Assembly: GCA_025455285.1 (NCBI GenBank)
Contig: JALOMU010000096.1
Location: forward strand, 1 to 6,569
Origin: Flavihumibacter sp.
GTDB taxonomy: Bacteria; Bacteroidota; Bacteroidia; Chitinophagales; Chitinophagaceae
Length of the DNA stretch: 6,569 nucleotides
Direction of reading: 5' to 3'
Shown: positions 1 through 6,569 of the stretch, in pieces
Layout: each line of letters starts with the position of its first letter
Numbering within the stretch: the first letter of the stretch is position 1
The notes under the pieces: generated by a model
The model's database searches: none
What the model was told of the DNA's origin: nothing
Seen by the model: only the letters and a program-made list of their open reading frames with translations
Position numbers and translations under genes: made by a program

Positions 1-20
1 TCTGAAAAAGACAGAATTGA

Positions 21-52
21 AAGCCTGCAACAGAAATGGTTGCAGGCTTTTT
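21..52 (+). terminator. Rho-independent terminator of an upstream gene outside the window
   Basis: A perfect 11-bp inverted repeat (AAGCCTGCAAC at 21-31, GTTGCAGGCTT at 39-49) encloses a 7-nt loop and runs into five consecutive T residues (48-52). This is the classic shape of an intrinsic terminator reading on the + strand. The gene it ends lies left of the window. A TGA at 3-5 would be a natural stop for it, about 15 bp before the stem; a second open frame reads through the hairpin to a TAG at 52-54, so the true stop is not certain. The A-run at 6-9 is short, so termination from the other side is less likely. Confidence 0.85.
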
Positions 53-102
53 AGTTTTATTCTGGCTACCCAATGAAAGATTTTAAAATGCGGCAAATAT
101 TT

Positions 103-133
103 ATTGAAAAACAATAAATATATATTATTTTCG
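103..133 (+). promoter_or_regulatory. Candidate Bacteroidota-type promoter for the esterase gene
   Basis: ATTG at 103-106 and TATTTTCG at 126-133 are separated by 19 bp. This fits the known Bacteroidota housekeeping promoter (TTG/TTTG near -33, TAnnTTTG near -7) with one mismatch in the -7 box (C for T). Transcription would begin near 140, leaving a leader of only about 15 nt before the ATG at 156. The upstream terminator at 21-52 means the esterase gene needs its own promoter, which supports the call. It rests on pattern matching in AT-rich DNA, where chance matches are common. Confidence 0.45.
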
Positions 134-155
134 TGTTGATAAATAACTGATCGAC

Positions 156-1637
156 ATGAAAAATACTATAATTATTCTCGTAGTCATATTGATTTATGGT
201 AGGGTAGCCGCCCAGCAGTCGCAGCCTATCATAATAGGAAAAATAGAAACGATTCATTCCAGGATCTTAAATGAAAACAGAAAGATCTTGGTGTATTCTC
301 CAACCAATACGTCGAATCTTGTCCAGCCTGAGAAGCGATACCCGGTTTTGTATTTATTGGATGGGGAGGCTCATTTTTATTCCACCATTGGTATTATCCA
401 ACAATTAAGCCAGGCCAACGGAAATGGTGTATTACCTGAGATGATAGTGGTCGGCATTGAAAATACCAATCGATTCAGGGATTTAGTTCCTGCCTATCCG
501 GCCGCAGAAAAGATTGAGAAGGCAAATCCTTTCATGAATTTCCTGTCTACCGAATTGATGCCCTATATAGAGAAACATTATCCAACTGCACCTTATAAAG
601 TAATAGTGGGACATTCATTAGGCGGACTTACCGTTATTGACTTGTTGGCAAACTATCCAACACTATTCAATGCCTACATTGCCATTGATCCAAGTTTGTG
701 GTATAACAATGAAAAATACCTGAATCAGTATCTTAGTCAGGTTAACAAACAGCCACTGAATAATATAAAACTATTCATGAGTATCGCTAATCCAATGCCA
801 ATTGGAACTGATCTGTCTGCCATTAAAAAAGACCGTACAAATGAATCGCAGCCTGTTCGTTCAATTTTAAAGTTTGATCAATTTCTGCAAACCCGTTCAA
901 CCGGCTTTAAATACCATCAAAAGTATTACAACCGCGACAGGCATAACTCTGTACCGCTGATTAGTGAGTATGATGGCCTTCGATTTATTTTTGATTTTTA
1001 TTTTTTTGATGCTACTGAAAAAGATTTTGCCGATTCAACTAACTTAATTACATCCCGGTTACAGGCTCATTACCGAAATATTTCATCCGAATTGGGATAT
1101 AAGGTGAGTCCCCCTGAATCCCTGATCAATTATTTTGGATACGATGCTTTAGGGAAAAAGCAATACAACAAAGCAGCAGCTTTTTTCCAAATGAACGTAG
1201 AAAACTATCCTTCAAGCAGCAACAGTTTTGATTCTTATGGAGATTTCTTTGCTGCAAGAAAAGATACCATCAACGCAATCAGGAATTATGAGAAGGCATT
1301 GGCAATTAAAACTGAATTGAATACAATACAAAAGCTAAATGCGCTCATAAAACGGGAATCGTATAAGTTGTCGCAAACCGAATTGCAAATGTATCAGGGC
1401 GTTTACACTTTGGAGAACTATAAAATAGATATTGTACTAAAAATACAGGATGGTAAACTTTGGGCAATAGTTCCCGGTCAGCCTGAAGACGAATTTGTAC
1501 CTTTATCTAAAGATGTATTTACTGTAAAAGGTAAACAGGGGTATACCATTACATTTAAGATGAATGGAAGCAAACCACTTGAATTTACTTCAGTTCAGCC
1601 CAATGGAATTTTCAAGGCTTTTTTTAAGAATGAGTAA
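156..1637 (+). CDS. Exported alpha/beta-hydrolase esterase (Fes/IroE-like, esterase D family) with TPR and beta-rich C-terminal regions
   Basis: The 493-residue product begins with a signal peptide (KN, hydrophobic run at residues 4-14, likely cleavage after VAA at 17-19), so it should act in the periplasm or outside the cell. Residues about 25-285 match the putative esterase family that includes enterochelin esterases and esterase D: strand and turn YPVLYLLDGEAHF (62-74), nucleophile elbow GHSLGG with Ser154, AIDPSLWY (176-183), and RHNSV with the probable catalytic His263. Residues about 325-385 look like one or two TPR-type helical hairpins (YDALGKKQYNKAAAFF, then AIRNYEKALAIK). Residues about 408-490 form a beta-rich region beginning YQGVYTLENY, like the DUF3471-type domains attached to hydrolases. 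The ATG at 156 is chosen because the signal peptide starts there. The natural substrate is unknown; a siderophore role is not supported, since no iron-uptake gene is visible. The next gene follows after 61 bp on the same strand. Confidence 0.9.
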   Translation: MKNTIIILVVILIYGRVAAQQSQPIIIGKIETIHSRILNENRKILVYSPTNTSNLVQPEKRYPVLYLLDGEAHFYSTIGIIQQLSQANGNGVLPEMIVVGIENTNRFRDLVPAYPAAEKIEKANPFMNFLSTELMPYIEKHYPTAPYKVIVGHSLGGLTVIDLLANYPTLFNAYIAIDPSLWYNNEKYLNQYLSQVNKQPLNNIKLFMSIANPMPIGTDLSAIKKDRTNESQPVRSILKFDQFLQTRSTGFKYHQKYYNRDRHNSVPLISEYDGLRFIFDFYFFDATEKDFADSTNLITSRLQAHYRNISSELGYKVSPPESLINYFGYDALGKKQYNKAAAFFQMNVENYPSSSNSFDSYGDFFAARKDTINAIRNYEKALAIKTELNTIQKLNALIKRESYKLSQTELQMYQGVYTLENYKIDIVLKIQDGKLWAIVPGQPEDEFVPLSKDVFTVKGKQGYTITFKMNGSKPLEFTSVQPNGIFKAFFKNE

Positions 1638-1698
1638 GCTGTAGCCGGCATTTAAAATACAATTTGGTGGAAGCGAATAATATTAATAAAAAAATGGC

Positions 1699-3510
1699 AT
1701 GTATATAAAGTGTATAATAGGTGTCGGTTTAGTTGCCCTTTCTAATTTCTTGTATGCACAAAATAATGAAAAATTAAAGGAAAGACTGAATGGCTTGTTG
1801 TTACAGCAACATCTTTCAGGTGCAATATGGACAACCGTAATGGATGAAGGAAAAATAATTACAGATGCGGTTGGGTACAAAAATAATCAGACAAAAGAGT
1901 TATTGAGTTCCACAGATAAGGTGTTGGTTGGTTCAGTTGCTAAAACTATTTTGTCAGCAGGATTTTTAAGAATGGCAACTATCGGATTAATTAATTTAAA
2001 CGATCCTATAAAGAAATATCTTCCTGAGTTACCACTTAAAAATAAATGGGAAAAATCGAATCCTGTAACAATAAAAAATTTACTGGATCACACATCCGGA
2101 TTAACGGATGTAAAACTTTGGCAGGTTTTCAGCACCACAGCCAGTTCCAAAACTCCACTTGATTATGTTTATACTAATTCGCCCGAAGTTCTTCGAGTGC
2201 AAACAAGACCCGGATCTATTTATTCCTACTCAAATGTGGGCTATAATATATTAGGAAAGATTATTGAGGTAGTAAGCAAGAAACCTTACGAAGAATTTTT
2301 ATACAACGAACTTTTATTGCCATTAGGAATGACCAATAGCAGTTTTAGTTTTAGTTCACAAATGGATAATAAGCAGTTAGCTTTCGGCCACTTTGATGAT
2401 GGTCTACCTGTTTGTGCTATACCTATGTATCTGCGAGCGGCAGGCCAATTTGTTACTACTGCTGCAGATATGGGACGGTTTTTACAGTTCATGATGTCTG
2501 ATGGAAAAATTAATAATAGTCAATTCATCAGCAAAGAGTATTTAAGAAGCGTTGGTAAACAAACAGCTACCGATGCATTTATAAATGGGGTACCCTATGG
2601 GGATGCGTTAGGAGCCTATTCAAGAGACAGGTATGGAGTTGTTGGTATTGCTAAGAATGGGAATACCTTAGGATTTGTATCAATGATTTATATGTTTCCT
2701 GAATATCAGAAAGGGTTCTTTATCACATTTAATATGGACAGCGAAACGAGTGATTATGATTTGTTTAATGAACTTTTGGTAAAACATCTGGCCTTGCCTG
2801 TAAAGCCATGTATTTTAAAAACGCATAACGTTGAAAATAAATTAAAAAATTGGGACGGATACTACATTCCTGTGATTACTAAAGTAGAGCCTTATGGGTT
2901 GATTGATATGGTATTCTCTCATTCGAAACTAACTATTTTAAAAACAGGTGCCAGGTTAAGCCCTTTTCAGGGTAAGCAAAAGTCACTATTATATCAGGGT
3001 GATAACCTGTTTTCAATGAACGACAGGACAGGAATTTCCCATGCTTTTTACAGAGATGTTGAAGGTGCATATTTAATTACAGATGGAGTAAAAACGATAA
3101 AGAAAGTAAGTGGAGCTAAGATATTTACAACTGCCGGAAGCCTGATTTTGGGTTTATCAGGTATTCTGTATTTATTTATTGTTGGAATTGTTCACCTTTT
3201 TAAAAACAAAGGAGCATTTATCCAAAGTCCATTGTTTTGGATATTTCTTTCAATAATTGTTATTGTGATTGCCGCTTTTTTTATTGCTAATCAGGGTTTT
3301 ATTAGGATGGGAGACTTTACTATCGGTAATATATTATTGGCAATAGGATCCATGATACTTCCATTATTTGCTTTTGTATCAGTCATATTACAGATAAAAC
3401 TGCAGGATAAGTATTATCTGAAAGTGAGTTTTTGGGCATCTATAGTTGTTTTACAGTGGTGTTTGTTATTGCTTGCAAATAATTTATTGCCTATAATTTT
3501 ATGGAAGTAA
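1699..3510 (+). CDS. Beta-lactamase-family serine hydrolase (class C/PBP-like) with four C-terminal membrane helices
   Basis: The 603-residue product has an N-terminal signal sequence (hydrophobic residues 5-19, likely cleavage after LYA at 18-20). Residues about 25-365 form a penicillin-binding/class C beta-lactamase-like domain with all three active-site motifs: SVAK (nucleophile Ser79, Lys82), YSN (177-179), and KNG (319-321) in KNGNTLGF, where many relatives have HxG. LLDHTSGL (128-135) is a further family hallmark. Residues about 380-470 are a beta-rich region starting WDGYY. Four hydrophobic helices follow at about 475-500, 511-530, 541-565 and 577-601, so the catalytic domain is probably tethered on the periplasmic face of the inner membrane. 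Family members include D-aminopeptidases, esterases and peptidoglycan-modifying enzymes; the substrate here cannot be told, and resistance to beta-lactams should not be assumed. The ATG at 1699 is chosen because the earlier ATG at 1694 is in another frame and stops after four codons. It may be co-transcribed with the esterase gene upstream. It converges on the glycosidase-like gene, with 42 bp between the stops. Confidence 0.9.
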   Translation: MYIKCIIGVGLVALSNFLYAQNNEKLKERLNGLLLQQHLSGAIWTTVMDEGKIITDAVGYKNNQTKELLSSTDKVLVGSVAKTILSAGFLRMATIGLINLNDPIKKYLPELPLKNKWEKSNPVTIKNLLDHTSGLTDVKLWQVFSTTASSKTPLDYVYTNSPEVLRVQTRPGSIYSYSNVGYNILGKIIEVVSKKPYEEFLYNELLLPLGMTNSSFSFSSQMDNKQLAFGHFDDGLPVCAIPMYLRAAGQFVTTAADMGRFLQFMMSDGKINNSQFISKEYLRSVGKQTATDAFINGVPYGDALGAYSRDRYGVVGIAKNGNTLGFVSMIYMFPEYQKGFFITFNMDSETSDYDLFNELLVKHLALPVKPCILKTHNVENKLKNWDGYYIPVITKVEPYGLIDMVFSHSKLTILKTGARLSPFQGKQKSLLYQGDNLFSMNDRTGISHAFYRDVEGAYLITDGVKTIKKVSGAKIFTTAGSLILGLSGILYLFIVGIVHLFKNKGAFIQSPLFWIFLSIIVIVIAAFFIANQGFIRMGDFTIGNILLAIGSMILPLFAFVSVILQIKLQDKYYLKVSFWASIVVLQWCLLLLANNLLPIILWK

Positions 3511-3552
3511 GTGTTATAAATGCCAAACAACAAAGGTGTATTTTTTGATTTT

Positions 3553-4887
3553 TTACAATTTTCTGAAAACAACCAGCGGACAAGCAACAGAGGTCAGATA
3601 AACTGGATTCTGATTATATCCGGATGAATTAAAACACTCATAAGGCGCTCCAAATGTTTCGCCTTTCCGGAAATCATTTTCTATTAATTCATCTATATAC
3701 TCACGGGCAAGTGCAGTTGCGGCACCAGGGTCTGAAAGATTAATGGCGTTTACTACCCATCCGGTTGGAGTTCCCCAGTAAGCCCCGTTCTGATATAAGT
3801 TTTTAGGAGAAAGTGAAATTTCCCAGGCAGTATTCTCATTGAAATCATCTGTTGTAAGTATATGCCGGATATTTCCTTTATAACTTAAACTGCCAGCTTT
3901 GTATGCATCTGCAAAAAGTTTGGATACGCTCAAAGCAGCATCTCCCTTCAATAACCCAAACTGAACAGCGAGAGCAGTAGCCCAAACATCTGCTTGCGCG
4001 CTTCTCCCTGTTGAAGCCAGTAACATTCCTCTTTTATCAGAAAATATGCCTGGTAAATAAGTTTTAATCTTTTCTGCCATCTTTCGATACTGCATTGCCT
4101 CCTGTGGTTGAACCAGTTCCAGTAAATCTGCAAGTTCATTGGCTGCCCTGTACTTTAGAATGGATGCAAAACTTAAATCACCGGTTATGGTCTGGACATC
4201 TCTGAATCCAAAATCTACCCCTCTCAATTTTTCTGTAGCATACACCATATCTGTTTTGACATTGGAAGGCGGCATATGAAAAGCAGCCTTTAGCCGGTCT
4301 ATCAGTCTTTTCCCATTTATTTCCTTTTTGAGTATGTTACGATCACGGCTTTGCACTACGTAATAGTGCGCCATATGAATAAAAAAGAACTGATCGCAAA
4401 AGGGTGGCAATGTTCCAAATTCAGGACTTCCCTGGTTCTCAAAATCATAGGTGCCGGGAAAATAAATCGGCTTACCATCATCGATCCTGATATGATCCGC
4501 AACCGAACCAAGGGGAACCAGACTTCCACCTTTTGTGATCCAGGCCTGATCACACTGTGTAGCGGCTGTTAACTCTAGCATATGCTTTTGTTCAGCTATC
4601 GAAATAAACCCTGTTTCTAATGACATCGCATAATCCCTTATCCAGAAGGAGGGATAGGCATTTCTTCCACCGGGTCTGATTAGCGTACCCCCGGTTTTAT
4701 TAGACCCGAATTCTTTTGAAATGAATTGTTCAGGATATATTCTGGATGCTTCCAGAACATCTCTGGTTAATTGTTCAAGAAATAAAAGCTGATCCTTTGT
4801 TAGGATTGATTCCTTTTGATTTGTTTGTGTTTTTCCGCTAACTGGAACCCACATGTATAGAATCAGCAGAAATGTAGCAATCCGCAT
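3553..4887 (-). CDS. Exported six-hairpin glycosidase-like protein of unknown specificity
   Basis: The 444-residue product starts with a signal peptide (MRIATFLLILYMWVPVSG, cleavage probably near residue 18) and has no lipobox cysteine, so it is probably a soluble exported protein. No family is recognised with certainty. Alternating helical stretches with conserved-looking aromatic and acidic loops suggest an (alpha/alpha)6-barrel glycosidase fold: FWIRDYAMSLE (81-91, Asp85), WITKGGSLVPLGSVADHI (116-133), FPGTYDFENQGSPEFGTLPP (143-162), the late loop YQNGAYWGTPTGW (365-377), and GAPYECF (413-419). WIRD resembles the W-x-R-D segment, and NGAYW-TGW the late-barrel segment, of several six-hairpin hydrolases. 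Asp85, Glu415-region acids (Glu417) and the FEN/SPEF acids are candidate catalytic or sugar-binding residues. This is inference from motif resemblance; the protein could instead be a lyase or isomerase of the same fold. It is divergent from a sugar-acid dehydratase, which fits a carbohydrate role. I see no strong intrinsic terminator in the 42-bp gap after its stop. Confidence 0.8.
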   Translation of the reverse strand: MRIATFLLILYMWVPVSGKTQTNQKESILTKDQLLFLEQLTRDVLEASRIYPEQFISKEFGSNKTGGTLIRPGGRNAYPSFWIRDYAMSLETGFISIAEQKHMLELTAATQCDQAWITKGGSLVPLGSVADHIRIDDGKPIYFPGTYDFENQGSPEFGTLPPFCDQFFFIHMAHYYVVQSRDRNILKKEINGKRLIDRLKAAFHMPPSNVKTDMVYATEKLRGVDFGFRDVQTITGDLSFASILKYRAANELADLLELVQPQEAMQYRKMAEKIKTYLPGIFSDKRGMLLASTGRSAQADVWATALAVQFGLLKGDAALSVSKLFADAYKAGSLSYKGNIRHILTTDDFNENTAWEISLSPKNLYQNGAYWGTPTGWVVNAINLSDPGAATALAREYIDELIENDFRKGETFGAPYECFNSSGYNQNPVYLTSVACPLVVFRKL

Positions 4888-5049
4888 AAAATAGATTTGA
4901 GTATATGTAATTTACAAGAACAATTTTAAATGCGTTTTCAACTCTGAAACGACTTCCTTTAGATCAAATATGTATTCTTCCAAAAGTTAATTACATTTAG
5001 TTGCCGCCTATTTTACTTCTTTATCAGGCGGGTGATAAACATACCCAAA
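4888..5049. promoter_or_regulatory. Divergent intergenic region carrying promoters of the glycosidase-like gene and the dehydratase gene
   Basis: This 162-bp AT-rich stretch lies between two divergent starts and must hold whatever drives them locally. No box pair is convincing. On the + strand TACATTTA (4992-4999) is one base off the Bacteroidota -7 consensus TAnnTTTG but lacks a TTG at the right distance upstream. On the - strand a TTTG (complement of 4965-4968) lies 18 bp from a poor -7 match (complement of 4939-4946). No riboswitch or leader peptide was recognised. Confidence 0.4.
4933..4951. repeat. Short imperfect inverted repeat, possible operator
   Basis: CGTTTTCA (4933-4940) and TGAAACG (4945-4951) are inverted copies around a 4-bp centre, with one extra T in the left arm; the inner TTTCA/TGAAA arms pair perfectly. 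It lies 46 bp from the glycosidase-like start and 99 bp from the dehydratase start, where a repressor or activator of either gene could bind. Repeats this short arise often by chance, so the role is a guess. Confidence 0.2.
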
Positions 5050-6569
5050 ATGGAGCAATCACTCAGAAGCCAGCAATGGTTCGGGAAAAAAGGAAAGGAC
5101 GGATTTATCTACAGGGCCTGGATGAAGAACCAGGGAATACCCGATTATGAACTTCAGGGCAAACCGGTTATCGGGATTTGTAATACCTGGTCGGAGCTTA
5201 CTCCCTGTAACGGGCATTTTCGTGAACTGGCAGAGTCTGTAAAAAAAGGGATCATTGAGGCAGGCGGATTTCCTGTTGAATTTCCTGTTATGTCGCTCGG
5301 AGAAACCCTGATCAAACCTACAGCCATGCTCTACCGGAATCTGGTTAGTATGGATGTGGAGGAATCCATCCGTGCCAATCCAATTGATGGGGTCGTGTTG
5401 CTCTGTGGTTGCGATAAAACAACACCCGCACTGGTGATGGGAGCCTGTAGCGTAGATATTCCATCCATTGTTGTGTCCGGTGGCCCCATGTTAACCGGAA
5501 AATTTAAAGGCCGGGATATTGGTACCAGTGATCTCTGGCGGTTTTCTGAAGATGTCAGAACCGGTATTATGTCGGAGGAAGAACTGAATATGGTGGAAGC
5601 AGGCATGTGCCGGAGTAAAGGTCATTGTGCAGTGATGGGTACTGCTTCCTCTATGGCCAGTATGGTAGAGGCCCTGGGATTATCCTTACCAGGAAATGCG
5701 GCGATCCCTGCAGTAGATGCTGCAAGAAAAGTATTGGCGCAACTCTCCGGTAAGCGAATTGTGGATATGGTACGGGAAAATCTTACACCTTCGGTTATAC
5801 TTACCCGTACTGCTTTCGAAAATGCCATCAAAGTGAATGCAGCAATTGGGGGCTCTACCAATTTTGTTATTCATTTGCTGGCTATTGCAGGTCGGGTTGA
5901 GCTGCCGCTGACAATTGATGATTTTGATACACTTTCAAAAAACATTCCACTACTTGCCAACCTGCAGCCCTCGGGTAAGTATTTTATGGAAGACCTCTAT
6001 TATGCAGGTGGTATTCCGGCTGTAATGAAAGAACTCAGCAATGAATTACATCTTGATTGCCTCACTGCAAATGGAAAAACCGTTCGACAGAATATCGAAA
6101 AAGCAACCGTCTACAACCGGGAAATCATTTCCACGATGGAGGAACCATTCAATGCTTTAGCCGGATTTATTGTACTGCATGGAAACCTGTGTGAAGGTGG
6201 CGGCGTTATGAAACCTTCTGCAGCGGATCCTAAACTGATGCAGCATACAGGTAAAGCTGTTGTATTTGAAAACATAGAAGATTATAAAGCAAGAATCGAT
6301 GACCAAGATCTGGAGGTGGATGAAAATTCAGTACTGGTGTTAAAACATGTTGGTCCCAAAGGTTACCCAGGTATGCCGGAAGTGGGAAATATGGGACTGC
6401 CCAAAAAACTCCTGGAAAAAGGAATAAAAGACATGGTTCGCATTTCAGATGGTCGTATGAGTGGAACAGGATTTGGAACAGTGGTGCTGCAAATTTCTCC
6501 CGAAGCAGCAGTGAATGGAACGCTGGCGCTGGTACAGAATGGTGATCTCATTCAATTGGATGCAAAAGG
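5050..6569 (+). CDS. IlvD/Edd-family dehydratase, probable L-arabinonate/pentonate dehydratase, 3' end cut by window
   Basis: The frame stays open from the ATG at 5050 to the window edge, giving 506 complete codons; full relatives run to about 570-590 residues, so roughly the last 65-80 are missing. The family dehydrates sugar acids or dihydroxy acids to 2-keto acids in the cytoplasm using a [2Fe-2S] or [4Fe-4S] cluster and Mg2+. Visible are the cluster cysteines Cys53 (TPCNGH), Cys121 (GCDKTTP) and Cys193 (SKGHCAVMGTASSM); metal-site residues Glu85, Asp122, Lys123 (carbamylated in known structures) and Glu444 (PEVGNMG); and the catalytic Ser471 in DGRMSGTGFG. The N-terminus LRSQQWFG, WMKNQG, and GICNTWSELTPCNGH resemble, from memory, L-arabinonate dehydratases more than IlvD (dihydroxy-acid dehydratase) or Edd (6-phosphogluconate dehydratase). 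The ATG at 5050 fits the family N-terminus; an in-frame GTG at 5032 would add six residues. There is no clear Shine-Dalgarno site. Family is near certain, substrate moderate; D-xylonate, D-fuconate or galactonate are alternatives. Confidence 0.93.
   Translation, partial: MEQSLRSQQWFGKKGKDGFIYRAWMKNQGIPDYELQGKPVIGICNTWSELTPCNGHFRELAESVKKGIIEAGGFPVEFPVMSLGETLIKPTAMLYRNLVSMDVEESIRANPIDGVVLLCGCDKTTPALVMGACSVDIPSIVVSGGPMLTGKFKGRDIGTSDLWRFSEDVRTGIMSEEELNMVEAGMCRSKGHCAVMGTASSMASMVEALGLSLPGNAAIPAVDAARKVLAQLSGKRIVDMVRENLTPSVILTRTAFENAIKVNAAIGGSTNFVIHLLAIAGRVELPLTIDDFDTLSKNIPLLANLQPSGKYFMEDLYYAGGIPAVMKELSNELHLDCLTANGKTVRQNIEKATVYNREIISTMEEPFNALAGFIVLHGNLCEGGGVMKPSAADPKLMQHTGKAVVFENIEDYKARIDDQDLEVDENSVLVLKHVGPKGYPGMPEVGNMGLPKKLLEKGIKDMVRISDGRMSGTGFGTVVLQISPEAAVNGTLALVQNGDLIQLDAK

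Noticed and set aside
66..257. Open frame of 63 codons on the - strand
   Set aside because: It overlaps the promoter region and signal-peptide codons of the esterase gene; its product is low-complexity Y/N/I-rich sequence typical of AT-rich DNA.
156..1637. Siderophore (enterochelin) esterase role for the first gene
   Set aside because: The fold matches that broad family, but the protein is exported, carries extra TPR and beta-rich regions, and no iron-uptake gene is nearby.
1638..1698. Separate promoter for the serine hydrolase gene (TACAATTTG near 1660)
   Set aside because: The spacing within the -7 element is off by one base and no proper TTG box lies upstream at the right distance; co-transcription with the esterase gene is at least as likely.
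2340..2358. Short tandem repeat AGTTTT-AGTTTT-AGTT
   Set aside because: It encodes a Ser/Phe-rich stretch (SSFSFSS) within the serine hydrolase domain and is too short to be more than codon-level repetition.
1683..2492. Two short - strand frames (1683-1880, 2286-2492)
   Set aside because: Both lie antisense to the serine hydrolase gene, which has complete family motifs; neither product has a recognisable feature.
3511..3552. Possible bidirectional terminator between the convergent genes
   Set aside because: There are two T-runs but no inverted repeat of useful length, so I cannot support an intrinsic terminator here.
3948..4572. Short frames on both strands inside the glycosidase-like gene
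   Set aside because: They lie inside a 444-residue reading frame with a signal peptide and a coherent protein sequence; the short products look like frame shadows.
5331..6551. Several - strand frames of 62-91 codons
   Set aside because: They are antisense to the dehydratase, whose + strand frame is intact with all cluster and catalytic residues.

Overview
The window looks like chromosomal DNA from a member of the Bacteroidota, possibly a Chitinophagaceae- or Sphingobacteriaceae-like lineage; the lineage is inference. The pointers are the AT-rich composition, A-rich leaders without clear Shine-Dalgarno sites, a candidate promoter of the Bacteroidota type (TTG, 19 bp, TAnnTTTG-like) before the first gene, and exported hydrolases of kinds common in that phylum.

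Layout: (1) At 1-55 there is a strong intrinsic terminator that must belong to a gene left of the window. (2) At 156-3510 two genes run on the + strand, 61 bp apart. The first encodes an exported Fes/IroE-type alpha/beta-hydrolase esterase with TPR-like and beta-rich C-terminal regions. The second encodes an exported beta-lactamase-family serine hydrolase with a beta-rich region and four C-terminal membrane helices. (3) At 3553-4887, convergent with that pair, the - strand carries an exported protein that resembles six-hairpin ((alpha/alpha)6-barrel) glycosidases and has no assigned substrate. (4) After a 162-bp divergent intergenic region, from 5050 to the right edge, the + strand carries an IlvD/Edd-family Fe-S dehydratase. 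It is cut off by the window end and best matches L-arabinonate/pentonate dehydratases rather than IlvD itself.

How the genes may work together: the two serine hydrolases could form one transcription unit acting in the periplasm on ester or amide substrates that cannot be named from sequence. The glycosidase-like protein and the sugar-acid dehydratase are divergent and may belong to one carbohydrate locus, in which the secreted enzyme releases a sugar or sugar acid and the cytoplasmic dehydratase acts on an aldonic acid. This link rests on adjacency only.

I saw no tRNA, rRNA, CRISPR array, insertion sequence, phage gene or defence system. The window looks like ordinary metabolic/hydrolase territory, and the least explained gene is the one at 3553-4887.
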